In this document: in pieces, positions 8,509 through 15,998 of the stretch | Layout: the number at the start of each line of letters is the position of its first letter | How positions within the stretch are numbered: position 1 is the stretch's first letter | Source of the DNA: Candidatus Latescibacterota bacterium | GTDB taxonomy: Bacteria; Latescibacterota; UBA2968 | Reading direction: 5' to 3' | Assembly: GCA_022823725.1 (NCBI GenBank) | Contig: JAJEHL010000024.1 | Span: 62,001-126,000 of the forward strand | Length of the DNA stretch: 64,000 nucleotides | Translations under genes and position numbers: made by a program | The notes under the pieces: model-generated | Told to the model about the DNA's origin: nothing | Seen by the model: only the letters and a program-made list of their open reading frames with translations | Database searches by the model: none

Positions 8509-11406
8509 CTAATCCACAAACAAATCATCCAATGTCACGGGCGTAACTGCGCCGAGGGTCCTCAGACTGTTGAGATCAAATTTGGTCGTATCGCCCATAA
8601 TAGAAATGAGTTTGGGACGTTTGGCAATATGCTGCTTGTGAAAATCAAATACAATCGGCATCTCAGCCTGGAGAATGTGACCAAACCGCTCTTTTCGCGG
8701 ATCGGGCGTCTGGTTGCGGCGTTCCCAAATACGCAACACACCGGGTAATTCACGGTATTTAATCTTGGCGACGCGATAGCGATTGACCACAGAATTTTTC
8801 GCCTCTACAAAACGCTCGGGCGATTCGGGCAAATCGTCAATCAACTCGACCAGTGCAGCAACAGCCTCCGAGGTTTTGTCCGCCTGGCAGCCAATATATC
8901 CCCACATGACATTCTGATCATTGCTGCGTCCGCCGAGGTCATACCGCGCAAATGTAGAATAAGCCAGTGCCCGGGCCTCGCGCAATTCCTGAAAAACAAT
9001 ACCCGACATACCCCCGGCAAAATAATCGTTGTAGAGATCAATAGCCGGACGGAGGGCTGCATCGAATGCAACGCCTCCAGACTCGACAAAGACCTGCGAC
9101 TGAGCTGTTTCTTTATGAAAAAATCGGATTTCGGTTTTGTCCGGCGCGTGAACCTTCAGATACTCATAAGCGGGGGGCGTCTTCAATTCGCCACTGTCAG
9201 AGAAATGTTTTTGCAGTGTCGCAAGAACCTCGTCCAGCGGCCTGGAACCCCCGTAAATCAGAGCATGTTGATAGGCCGGCAGGCTGGATATCAAACCGTG
9301 TAATTCCGCAACCGTGAGCTTTTGTAATGCTTCAGACGAGATACTGCGTTTATACGACGAATTGTCGCCATAACGACTGTAGAAACGCAGGGCATTGCGT
9401 AGAGACCGGGGATCTTTCTTTTGGTCTTCGCGTTGCGCGAGGGTAATTTTGACGAGTTCATCGAGCGTGGCCTGATCAGCAGTCGGATTCTGGATATATT
9501 TCATCATCAGCGCAAGAGATGCATCAAAATTTTCATCTAAACCGGAAATACTGATATTGGTTTCATTATTTGACACGCCAATATTGAAATCCGTGCCCAG
9601 TTTGTACCATTCTTTTTTCAGCGCATCGGGAGACAGGTCGCCGGCACCGGATTTGTCCATGAGTGATCTGGCTGTGCCGAGTCGGTTATCCTGATACGTG
9701 CCCATATCCACGCTCAGCGTAAACGCGAAAAGGTCGTTAACTGGATTTTTCACATAGTAGAGCTTTACACCATCCCGCACCTGTGCGATGGTGTAGTCTT
9801 TATCGGTAACAAAAACGGGAGCAAGTTCATCGGCAGGCAGAGCCAATACATCTTTTGCAAATTCAGATTGGCGGGTCGGATCAATATCGATCTTGTCGAT
9901 TTTGGGCTTCTCGATTTTGGGCAATTCGTGTTGTTCGTCAATGCGATACCCCGCAACATAGTCCTCGCCAAAATAATGATTGGCTACGCGCATAATATCA
10001 TCCCGCGTGATTTTTTCCATACGGGCAATTTCAGCAACCTCTTGATCCCATTCGGCAAATCCCAGAAACGCACTGGTCATTTGTCTGACCCGGCTGCGAT
10101 TGGATTCCAAACCTCGTTTTTGATTCTTTTTAAAATCCGTAACAATCGCAGACAGCAGGCCTTCGTCAAATTCGCCGCGTTTAATCATGGCAATCTGATC
10201 CAACAAAAGTTGCTCAACATCTGCGAGTGTTTGATCTTTTTTTGGAATACCCCACAGATATTGCGTGCCGTAATCATTGAGTAAATAGGGATAGCTTCCC
10301 GCGCGTCGTACTTTCTGCTGCTGCACGAGATTGAGATTGATAAGCCCCGCAGTGCGATTGTCCAGGATCATATCAATCAGCTTCAGAGCTTCGGCGTCTT
10401 TGTGGCTGCGGTGATTTGTGCGAAAAGCCAGGAGCACGTATTCTTCTCCCTGAAATTTGACCGTGACGCGCTCGGCTCCTTTAAGAGGCGGTTCTTCCCA
10501 TTTTTGGAGTGCGGGAATATCTTTGGCCTTCCATGCTGAGAAATGTTCGTCAATCAGTTGGATTGTCGCGTCGATGTCAATATCGCCAGAAATGCAAATC
10601 GCCATATTGTTGGGCACGTAATACGTGTCGTAAAATTGGTACATATTTTTGAGCGAGGGATTTTTGAGATGCTCAACCTCGCCAATCGTGGTTTGCTGGC
10701 CGTAGGGATGCTTTTTGTATAGATGTTTGTTCACAGCCTCGCTGATGAGCCAGCCTTTGTTGTCCAATGTGCGGTTCTTTTCTTCATATACCACTTCGAG
10801 CTCGGGTTGGAACAGGCGAAATACGGGATTTTGAAACCGTTCGGACTCAATTTTTGCCCAGTGTTTGAGATAATTGCTGGGCAACCCCACTTTGTACACG
10901 GTTTCTTCGTGCCAGGTATGTGCATTCAAGCCACTCTCGCCCATAGCTTTGTAGAGTTTATCGAGTTCATTCGGTATAGCGTATTGCGCCGCCTGTTGAG
11001 ACGCTTTGTTGATCTCTGCGTAAATAGCCTTGCGTTTTTCAGGATCGGTTTCGCTGAAGTGGTCTTCGTAGAGCGCGATAATGCGATCAATGTAGATTTT
11101 TTCTTTTTTGTAATTCAAAGTCCCAATATTTTGCGTACCCTTAAAAAGCATATGTTCCAAATAATGCGCCAGACCCGTAGATTCGGCGGGGTCGTGTTTG
11201 CTTCCCGCACGCACGGGAATTTCGGCATAAAAACGCGGTTCTTCGTGGTTTTCCGTGAGATAAACCGTAAGGCCATTGTCGAGTTTGTAAATATGTACAT
11301 CCATCGGATCGTCGGGATTGGGCGCATTAACACGCGTAAACCCGGCGAAGACAGGTGAAGCGAACAGCGTAAGGGTGAAAAGTGTAAAGGCAAATAATCT
11401 ACGCAT
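8509..11406 (-). CDS. Exported M16-family zinc metallopeptidase
   Basis: A 965-aa pitrilysin/insulysin-type peptidase. A clear signal peptide (residues 1-21, ending S-P-V-F-A-G) directs export. The inverted zinc motif H-x-x-E-H is H81-Y-L-E84-H85, with the distal acidic ligand expected in V-V-Y-E-E-K-N-R near residue 165. The first half holds the active M16 domains and the second half the inactive repeat (for example P-x-x-x-L-Y-N-D-Y-F-A-G-G-M-S-G-I), so the single chain carries the full four-domain clamp. It probably degrades peptides in the periplasm. A sigma-70-like promoter lies upstream, and the enolase-superfamily gene and sucC follow in the same direction. Confidence 0.93.
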   Translation of the reverse strand: MRRLFAFTLFTLTLFASPVFAGFTRVNAPNPDDPMDVHIYKLDNGLTVYLTENHEEPRFYAEIPVRAGSKHDPAESTGLAHYLEHMLFKGTQNIGTLNYKKEKIYIDRIIALYEDHFSETDPEKRKAIYAEINKASQQAAQYAIPNELDKLYKAMGESGLNAHTWHEETVYKVGLPSNYLKHWAKIESERFQNPVFRLFQPELEVVYEEKNRTLDNKGWLISEAVNKHLYKKHPYGQQTTIGEVEHLKNPSLKNMYQFYDTYYVPNNMAICISGDIDIDATIQLIDEHFSAWKAKDIPALQKWEEPPLKGAERVTVKFQGEEYVLLAFRTNHRSHKDAEALKLIDMILDNRTAGLINLNLVQQQKVRRAGSYPYLLNDYGTQYLWGIPKKDQTLADVEQLLLDQIAMIKRGEFDEGLLSAIVTDFKKNQKRGLESNRSRVRQMTSAFLGFAEWDQEVAEIARMEKITRDDIMRVANHYFGEDYVAGYRIDEQHELPKIEKPKIDKIDIDPTRQSEFAKDVLALPADELAPVFVTDKDYTIAQVRDGVKLYYVKNPVNDLFAFTLSVDMGTYQDNRLGTARSLMDKSGAGDLSPDALKKEWYKLGTDFNIGVSNNETNISISGLDENFDASLALMMKYIQNPTADQATLDELVKITLAQREDQKKDPRSLRNALRFYSRYGDNSSYKRSISSEALQKLTVAELHGLISSLPAYQHALIYGGSRPLDEVLATLQKHFSDSGELKTPPAYEYLKVHAPDKTEIRFFHKETAQSQVFVESGGVAFDAALRPAIDLYNDYFAGGMSGIVFQELREARALAYSTFARYDLGGRSNDQNVMWGYIGCQADKTSEAVAALVELIDDLPESPERFVEAKNSVVNRYRVAKIKYRELPGVLRIWERRNQTPDPRKERFGHILQAEMPIVFDFHKQHIAKRPKLISIMGDTTKFDLNSLRTLGAVTPVTLDDLFVD

Positions 11407-11484
11407 AACGAACTCCTTCGAAAGTGAACCGCAATTTTACAGGTCTGTCTATTTTGGGATGCCGTAAAAAGAAAAGAAGTTTCA

Positions 11485-11513
11485 AATATAAGATTTCCCC
11501 GTGCAATATTCAA
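11485..11513 (-). promoter_or_regulatory. Predicted promoter of the M16 peptidase operon
   Basis: On the minus strand TTGAAT (11513-11508) and TATATT (11490-11485) are separated by 17 bases. The -35 box overlaps the stop codon of the Bax1-like gene. Confidence 0.5.
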
Positions 11514-12742
11514 TCATTTACACAGTCTTCCATGCGAATTTGATCGAGGCGTTGAACAACATCCCGGGGCTGGATTCGGGTTTTAAAAAAGAAAACATGC
11601 CCGGGCACATCCTCGAAATCTTCTTCCTCCACATTGAGATCACGAGAAACAGCGACGACGAGATCTTTGCGATTGGCGCGGCGGAGTTTGTCGAGTTTGC
11701 GTCTCAGATAATCGGGATGCCAAAAACCGACGATCTCGAGCAGAGCCGTGCGACCATCGGGATGGCGGAATATAAAATCGGGAATGAAGACCGTATTTTT
11801 GAGATTCACAATTTCGGTTTCGCGTTCGAGCTCCCAATCGGTCCTGGCTTTTTCAAAGCGCATAGCAAAAGTCTCTTCGAGGAGAGAATCGTACACCGTC
11901 TGATCTTTGTAATGCGAAATCAAATTGTGGTTATCATCCAGAACAAAATCGCCTTCGCGACCGTCTTTGAGTTTGACCTTGGCTTCCATTTTCCAGCGGG
12001 TACACAAGAGCAATGCAGGCAAAAAAACAGCCATCTGGATGCCGTATTTTTGCGAGAGGCGAAACAGGCTTATCGGTCCGTCAAGAACGATTTCGTATCC
12101 CGCATCCCGGTCGCCGCGAATGTCGTGTATCAAGCGATAAAATTTGATAAACTTGAAAAGCTGTTTATAGCGCACGGGCAAGTTGCGATGCACCGAGAGT
12201 CGCATGCGGGTGCAGCGATAGAACATAGCCTGGGCAAGTGCGACATTGTAGCGATTGAGCAACCACGCGGGATCGGGTGCGTCAAAGCGATCGAGATAGT
12301 GATTGAGTGGAAGGTCTGCGTAGAGACTATGCGCGATATTTTCCGACGAGGTCTGGTATTTGAGCGCGACCTGGTCGAGAATATGTTCGCGCGTGACGGG
12401 ATAGAGGAGATCGGATTCGCGGACAATCGGATGATTCTCCCGGCTGAGGCCAAAAACCTGTGTGCGAATTTCCTCGGGTTCAACAATACTGTCAATGCGA
12501 AACTCACAGCGGTCGTCTTCGAGCAATTTCGTCAGACCGCGTTGAACGCGATAATCCGTTGCCTCGGCCGCGCGCAGGTCCAGCGCACTGTGTAATTCAC
12601 CGCGCGACTTGCCCTGGTGATCGGTAAAGATATCGATAATTTCCTCTGCCAACGCGATGATATTGGGCGCTGTCGTATCCACATAGCGAGGCTCGATATA
12701 AGGCCCGCGACGGCGCACGAGCAAAAGGTCGGAAGTGAGCAT
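11510..12742 (-). CDS. Bax1-like nuclease (DUF790 family)
   Basis: A 410-aa protein matching DUF790, the family of archaeal Bax1, a nuclease that works with the XPB helicase. The N-terminal half is helical (M-L-T-S-D-L-L-L-V-R-R-R start; L-L-N-R-Y-N-V-A-L-A-Q near 165-175). The C-terminal part has a restriction-endonuclease-like core: V-F-I-P-D-F-I-F-R-H followed by L-L-E-I-V-G-F-W-H-P-D-Y-L, giving the D...E-x-hydrophobic catalytic pattern. In archaea Bax1 and XPB genes are neighbours; here an XPB-like gene lies 4.3 kb upstream on the same strand. The predicted role is nucleotide-excision-type or other structure-specific DNA repair. Assignment is by recognised family motifs. Confidence 0.85.
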   Translation of the reverse strand: MLTSDLLLVRRRGPYIEPRYVDTTAPNIIALAEEIIDIFTDHQGKSRGELHSALDLRAAEATDYRVQRGLTKLLEDDRCEFRIDSIVEPEEIRTQVFGLSRENHPIVRESDLLYPVTREHILDQVALKYQTSSENIAHSLYADLPLNHYLDRFDAPDPAWLLNRYNVALAQAMFYRCTRMRLSVHRNLPVRYKQLFKFIKFYRLIHDIRGDRDAGYEIVLDGPISLFRLSQKYGIQMAVFLPALLLCTRWKMEAKVKLKDGREGDFVLDDNHNLISHYKDQTVYDSLLEETFAMRFEKARTDWELERETEIVNLKNTVFIPDFIFRHPDGRTALLEIVGFWHPDYLRRKLDKLRRANRKDLVVAVSRDLNVEEEDFEDVPGHVFFFKTRIQPRDVVQRLDQIRMEDCVND

Positions 12743-12777
12743 ATTTTAGATATATTCGACGAGTTCTGAATCGAGCG

Positions 12778-13050
12778 TCACGATTGCTTCTTCAGATTGA
12801 GTACAACAGAGGTCGAACCCCAGTTGTGATCAGTGAGATGATATGCGATGACATCGGGTCGGCGTTTTAAGATGGTGTGAACGATTTCGCGCAGAACACC
12901 TGCGCCCTTGCCGTGAATAATACGCACATCGGAAATACCGCGCAGTTTGCATTCATCGAGATAATCGGGCACGAGAGCCTTGACATCATCTGGATGAAAG
13001 TGGTGCAGATCGAGTTCGCCATCAATTGGAAGTTCGACGGGTTCGGGCAT
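12778..13050 (-). CDS. Smr-domain protein
   Basis: A stand-alone Smr domain of 90 aa. It contains L-D-L-H-H-F-H-P near residue 13 and the hallmark V-R-I-I-H-G-K-G-A-G-V-L-R at about 42-54, and ends in G-S-T-S-V-V-L. Smr domains nick or bind branched DNA, or act on RNA when fused to MutS2 or found alone. AGAGGG before the ATG at 13050 supports this start over a longer frame that overlaps the next gene. It lies 35 bases before the Bax1-like nuclease gene, consistent with a shared DNA-processing role. Confidence 0.88.
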   Translation of the reverse strand: MPEPVELPIDGELDLHHFHPDDVKALVPDYLDECKLRGISDVRIIHGKGAGVLREIVHTILKRRPDVIAYHLTDHNWGSTSVVLNLKKQS

Positions 13051-13060
13051 ATACCCTCTC

Positions 13061-13915
13061 TTATCCCAGATTGTAGGCGTGTGCATCGTCCAGGTCGAGC
13101 AGGTCAAACCATGTGGTGATATCGGTGCGATCGGGGGCCACGCGCTTGAGCGTTATGTTGAAAATTGCGCGTTGCTCGTCATTCTCGGGACCCTTCTGAG
13201 AGAGCGCCTCATTTAGACCCGAGATTTCATCCTGAGTGCGATCCGTGTGTTCGAGCACCCAATCCCCGAGTTCGATATCGTTGACATTGTGATAAGCCGC
13301 ATCCTGAAAATCGTCGGCGGATATATTGAGAAAATCGAGAATGACCTTGTCAATGGGGCAATCGTAGATATAATCGTTGAGTTTGTCCGCCTTTGCCGCG
13401 CGTGCTTTATCGCCCATGCGCGATCCGCCGTAAATACCAGCAACATCGCTGTTATACGGCGAGCGCGGTGGCCGCTGGTTCAGATCGGTATCCCGGTAAC
13501 ACCCCCAGTCGTCGAGTTCCATAGATTGGAGCATCGTTTTTACTTTATCTGGGTCGGCATTGAACTTTTCAAGGCGATCTTCTAAGCGCTGGCGACTCGC
13601 CTCATCAAAGGGCTCCCATGTGAGAAGCTCGTTATTGTACGCCTGAATCTCCTCTTCGGTCTTAGGATACGTCTCACGCAGCCAATCGCACAATTCCGCG
13701 TCGTCCATACGCTGAGCCGCATCGGCAAAGTCATCATGCGAGACGCCGAGAAAATCGAGTACTATTTTATCCAACCCCGAGTTCTCGCCATAGAGGTGTT
13801 CGCCAATCGTATTTGCCCGGTGCGCCCGCGCTTTATCGGTCAAACGCGCAAGTGAAACAATACCGAGCATTGAAGTATTGGTCGGCCGGCGAGGGGGTTG
13901 TTTCGTCATATCCAT
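13061..13915 (-). CDS. Tandem DUF5069 protein
   Basis: A 284-aa protein containing two copies of a domain I recognise as DUF5069. Copy 1 (about 12-130) has L-A-R-L-T-D-K-A-R-A-H and I-V-L-D-F-L-G-V-S-H-D-D-F; copy 2 (about 145-284) has R-M-G-D-K-A-R-A-A-K and V-I-L-D-F-L-N-I-S-A-D-D-F. Most family members have one copy of about 120-150 aa, so this is an internal duplication or fusion. The function is not known. AAAGG precedes the ATG, and the Smr gene starts 10 bases after its stop. Confidence 0.78.
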   Translation of the reverse strand: MDMTKQPPRRPTNTSMLGIVSLARLTDKARAHRANTIGEHLYGENSGLDKIVLDFLGVSHDDFADAAQRMDDAELCDWLRETYPKTEEEIQAYNNELLTWEPFDEASRQRLEDRLEKFNADPDKVKTMLQSMELDDWGCYRDTDLNQRPPRSPYNSDVAGIYGGSRMGDKARAAKADKLNDYIYDCPIDKVILDFLNISADDFQDAAYHNVNDIELGDWVLEHTDRTQDEISGLNEALSQKGPENDEQRAIFNITLKRVAPDRTDITTWFDLLDLDDAHAYNLG

Positions 13916-13993
13916 GGTATGCCTTTCTATTTCTTGTTTTGGGTTATATCAGCTAAAAGTTGCTGAAGATGTGGTTTGGCTTTGGGCCTATCT

Positions 13994-14281
13994 TCATAAC
14001 ACTATCATTTCTTTCAGAACTGCGTCTCGAATTTCCTCCCGAAGTGACTCTTTGGGGACAACATCTACCTTGCGATGAAGCTTAGTCTCCAAAAAATCTC
14101 CGACCCTGATCAGATCAAATAGACTTGCCTCATCGTCAAAATCTATCAAGACATCTATATCACTCGTATTTCGCTGTTCATCCCGCGCAAAAGATCCAAA
14201 TAAGCCAATTTCTCGCACTTTGTGTTGCAAAAGATCGGGTTTCAATGCCTTTAGTGTGTTCACTATTTCCGTTTTGTCCAT
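13994..14281 (-). CDS. MNT-type nucleotidyltransferase antitoxin (MntA-like), unpaired
   Basis: A 95-aa minimal nucleotidyltransferase with the signature G-L-F-G-S-F-A-R-D and S-D-I-D-V-L-I-D-F (the catalytic Asp pair), then V-D-V-V-P near the end. Proteins of this family usually modify and neutralise a neighbouring HEPN toxin (HepT). No HEPN gene follows here: after the stop only about 78 bases remain before the DUF5069 gene. One other frame there reads as a short carboxy-terminal-like tail (EDRPKAKPHLQQLLADITQ), possibly the end of a lost partner. A promoter-like TTGAGT-16-TATAAA lies upstream. The start at 14281 is preferred over one four codons earlier. Confidence 0.82.
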   Translation of the reverse strand: MDKTEIVNTLKALKPDLLQHKVREIGLFGSFARDEQRNTSDIDVLIDFDDEASLFDLIRVGDFLETKLHRKVDVVPKESLREEIRDAVLKEMIVL

Positions 14282-14327
14282 TGTCAGACCCATTTTATAA
14301 TGTTGCCATATACGGACTCAATAATCC

Positions 14328-14426
14328 TCAGAAACAAAAAGTGTAGCAACAACGCCATTTTGTCAACCGCATTTCAGTTTGACCAGTGTATAACCACGCC
14401 GCAACATGGGTATCAAAGTAGATCAA
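14328..14426 (-). pseudogene. Truncated PIN-domain toxin (VapC-like) remnant
   Basis: A 32-codon frame starting at TTG 14426 reads (M)IYFDTHVAAWLYTGQTE and then loses similarity. The first 18 residues match the start of PIN-domain ribonuclease toxins, including the first catalytic Asp (D-T-H-V). The frame overlaps the end of the upstream antitoxin by 14 bases, as in intact pairs. The homology stops exactly where the repeated sequence 14335-14382 begins, so most of the toxin has been lost. Confidence 0.75.
14335..14382. repeat. Dispersed repeat, copy 1 (partner at 15625-15670)
   Basis: The plus strand reads GTGTAGCAACAACGCC, then ATTTTGTCAAC, then CGCATTTCAG. Copy 2 at 15.63 kb differs at only a few positions. 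Both copies lie just upstream of the promoter of a minus-strand toxin-antitoxin cassette. Confidence 0.7.
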
Positions 14427-14649
14427 TATTCACCGCCTTGTCCCAGGTTATATAAACCAGATCCTCGGGATCGCCTTTAATCACATGCTCCCTTTTTCGC
14501 AAGTTCTGAAGTTTGTCTATGTTTTCGATCAGCGCGATAATGAGTTTGCGATCTCCTTTATTGATTTTGACAGGCACACCCGTATTCAAGATATCATCCA
14601 ATATCTGGTAGATATTCCCCCGCAATTCGGTTGGCGTAATTGTTTTTAT
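14413..14649 (-). pseudogene. Phd/YefM-type antitoxin with a decayed start codon
   Basis: The 79-codon frame encodes IKTITPTELRGNIYQILD and continues to VYITWDKAVNIDLL, the full length of a Phd-like antitoxin that usually precedes a PIN toxin. An AGGAG ribosome site lies 6 bases before codon ATA (14649-14647), exactly where ATG is expected; a TGA stop lies two codons further upstream. Either this rare start is used or a G-to-A change has disabled the gene. A start at the TTG at 14625 would remove the first eight residues. Its toxin, downstream, is truncated. Confidence 0.72.
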
Positions 14650-14710
14650 GTCTCACTCCTGGGCAAATAGACCATTTCACGACAGACTGTGCAAGTCAAA
14701 GTAACCAAAA

Positions 14711-14741
14711 AAGCGTACGTCTCAATTTATTACGTACGCTT
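14711..14741. terminator. Bidirectional terminator
   Basis: AAGCGTACGT (14711-14720) pairs with ACGTACGCTT (14732-14741) in a 10-bp stem with an 11-base loop. T-tracts follow on both strands. It ends the minus-strand YgiT unit. Confidence 0.85.
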
Positions 14742-14820
14742 TTGCCCTATTGCTCGGTTGCCCCGCATTTCAAAACATTTTTCGTCGCATGCCAGAGGTT
14801 GAGATGTAGCTCACAGCGAA

Positions 14821-15048
14821 TTATGCAAATGCGGCGACCGCTATGGTGCGTTTGGTCGCAATGCCTTCTCGCTCGCGCTTAATGCGATCAACTTCATGCA
14901 GGGTTTGTGCTGTCAAATAGCTCTCGCCACAATGGGGACAACTCATCACAGGCACACCTTCGATAACAAGAAGAGATGCGCCTTTTCCATAACTACGTGA
15001 AACGTAACGCTGACGCACCCCCGATTTCCCACATATATCGCATACCAT
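14821..15048 (-). CDS. YgiT-type zinc-finger antitoxin (MqsA N-terminal-like)
   Basis: A 75-aa protein with two Cys-x2-Cys knuckles, M-V-C-D-I-C-G and M-S-C-P-H-C-G-E, and the C-terminal T-L-H-E-V-D-R-I segment of YgiT-type zinc-finger proteins. These are antitoxin-like partners of MqsR or DUF4258 toxins. AAGGAG 7 bases before the ATG at 15048 fixes the start; an earlier ATG at 15078 overlaps the toxin stop region and lacks a site. The toxin-first order with a 19-base gap to the DUF4258 gene is typical. Confidence 0.88.
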   Translation of the reverse strand: MVCDICGKSGVRQRYVSRSYGKGASLLVIEGVPVMSCPHCGESYLTAQTLHEVDRIKREREGIATKRTIAVAAFA

Positions 15049-15067
15049 GGCTTGACTCCTTGTTGTT

Positions 15068-15349
15068 TTACTCGACATAAATAGTAATGATAACCAATTT
15101 TCCAGTTAAACTCAGCTTGGTCACAATAATGACGACATCTGAACCAGATGTTCGGCCTTCTACGAGATATTTCCACTCTCCTGTCCGATAGTCTTTCTGT
15201 CTCTCGACTATTTCCCCAGTGAGCATAACATGTTCTACGTCAAAAATGGTTAGTCCGTCATCATCCATTTCCTCCTCGGCATGGATTGACATCACATACT
15301 CAAGCGTCCGAACTTTTTGTTGAATTCGTCTCAGAATCCGATCAAACAT
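15068..15349 (-). CDS. DUF4258 putative toxin
   Basis: A 93-aa protein. The segment S-I-H-A-E-E-E-M-D-D-D-G-L-T-I-F-D-V-E-H-V and the following D-Y-R-T-G-E-W-K-Y-L-V-E-G match DUF4258, a RelE-fold-like family usually found next to YgiT zinc-finger genes. An RNase-like toxin role is inferred from that pairing. The first ATG (15349) is used; the ribosome site is weak. It lies 24 bases after the stop of the DUF433 gene, so the three genes probably share one transcript. Confidence 0.8.
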   Translation of the reverse strand: MFDRILRRIQQKVRTLEYVMSIHAEEEMDDDGLTIFDVEHVMLTGEIVERQKDYRTGEWKYLVEGRTSGSDVVIIVTKLSLTGKLVIITIYVE

Positions 15350-15373
15350 AGGCGATCATCTCGAAGGTATTTC

Positions 15374-15568
15374 TTAACTCCGCTCATAAGCCAGAGCTTG
15401 ATCGATATCTTCTCGTTCCAGATAAGGATAGGCTTTCAGAATTTCCTCATGTGACCGACCGGCTGCCAAAAGTCCCACAACAGTACCAACCGTCACCCGC
15501 AGCCCTCGGATACAAGCCTTGCCGCCCATGACCGCGGGATCGAACGTAATTCGTGACAATTTTTCCAC
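15374..15568 (-). CDS. DUF433 antitoxin-like protein, shortened and without its usual partner
   Basis: A 64-aa protein with the DUF433 core: I-T-F-D-P-A-V-M-G-G-K-A-C-I-R-G-L-R-V-T and A-Y-P-Y-L-E-R-E-D-I. Family members normally extend about ten residues past D-I-D-Q-A-L-A-Y and are followed by a DUF5615 PIN-like toxin. Here the chain ends at A-Y-E-R-S and a DUF4258 gene follows instead. GTG is the start, with GGGAG upstream. The junction suggests that a deletion joined two different modules. Confidence 0.8.
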   Translation of the reverse strand: MEKLSRITFDPAVMGGKACIRGLRVTVGTVVGLLAAGRSHEEILKAYPYLEREDIDQALAYERS

Positions 15569-15591
15569 GCGCTATCTCCCATCATATCCGT

Positions 15592-15619
15592 ATTATCGGG
15601 TATAAAAACGATTCATCAA
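15592..15619 (-). promoter_or_regulatory. Predicted promoter of the DUF433-DUF4258-YgiT unit
   Basis: On the minus strand TTGATG (15619-15614) and GATAAT (15597-15592) are separated by 16 bases, 24 bases before the GTG start. Confidence 0.45.
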
Positions 15620-15624
15620 ACATA

Positions 15625-15670
15625 AAAAATGTGGCAACAACGCGATATTGTCAACAGCATTTCAAAATAT
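15625..15670. repeat. Dispersed repeat, copy 2 (partner at 14335-14382)
   Basis: The plus strand reads ATGTGGCAACAACGCG, ATATTGTCAAC, AGCATTTCAAA, aligned without gaps to copy 1 except for a few substitutions. It lies between the divergent DUF433 and HigBA promoters. A shorter match (CCGCATTTCAAAACAT) occurs near 14761. Confidence 0.7.
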
Positions 15671-15687
15671 ATCACGGCAGGTTGGAC

Positions 15688-15716
15688 TTGATCCATACGT
15701 CATTTTGACGTATAAT
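15688..15716 (+). promoter_or_regulatory. higBA promoter with overlapping operator palindrome
   Basis: TTGATC (15688-15693) and a perfect TATAAT (15711-15716) are 17 bases apart. A perfect inverted repeat ATACGTCA-TTT-TGACGTAT (15695-15713) covers the spacer and the start of the -10 box, a good position for autoregulation by the HTH antitoxin. The expected transcription start falls at or next to the ATG at 15723, so the toxin mRNA may be leaderless. Confidence 0.72.
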
Positions 15717-15722
15717 TTAAAA

Positions 15723-15998
15723 ATGGAAAGAGTTCTATTTGATAAGGTCAGAAAAAATCTGAATCGGCTGCCCATTCATATTGTAAGAAACCTTCAACGA
15801 TGGGCACTGCAAGTAGAATCTCTGGGTATTCAGGAAGTTAGAAAGATACCGGGATATCATGATGAACCTCTTCGAGGTGGTCGAAGCGGACAACGATCCA
15901 TCAGGTTATCGAAATCCTATCGCGCCTTCTATACTGAAATAAAAGGTGATAAGGTTAATTTGATTCAAGTTGAGGAGGTCAATAAACATGATTACTAA
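15723..15998 (+). CDS. HigB/RelE-type toxin
   Basis: A 91-aa RelE-superfamily toxin. It begins MERVLFDKVRKNLNRLP; a helical N-terminus is followed by V-R-K-I-P-G-Y-H-D-E-P-L, R-S-I-R-L-S-K-S-Y-R-A-F-Y and a C-terminal V-E-E-V-N-K-H-D-Y, typical of HigB-like mRNA interferases with a terminal His-x-Tyr. The ATG at 15723 is chosen because the promoter TATAAT ends 6 bases upstream; earlier starts would lie before the promoter. The antitoxin gene overlaps its last 11 bases. Confidence 0.85.
   Translation: MERVLFDKVRKNLNRLPIHIVRNLQRWALQVESLGIQEVRKIPGYHDEPLRGGRSGQRSIRLSKSYRAFYTEIKGDKVNLIQVEEVNKHDY

Noticed and set aside
11501-12595. 364-codon plus-strand frame opposite the Bax1-like gene
   Set aside because: The minus frame has clear DUF790 motifs; the plus frame has no motif or ribosome site.
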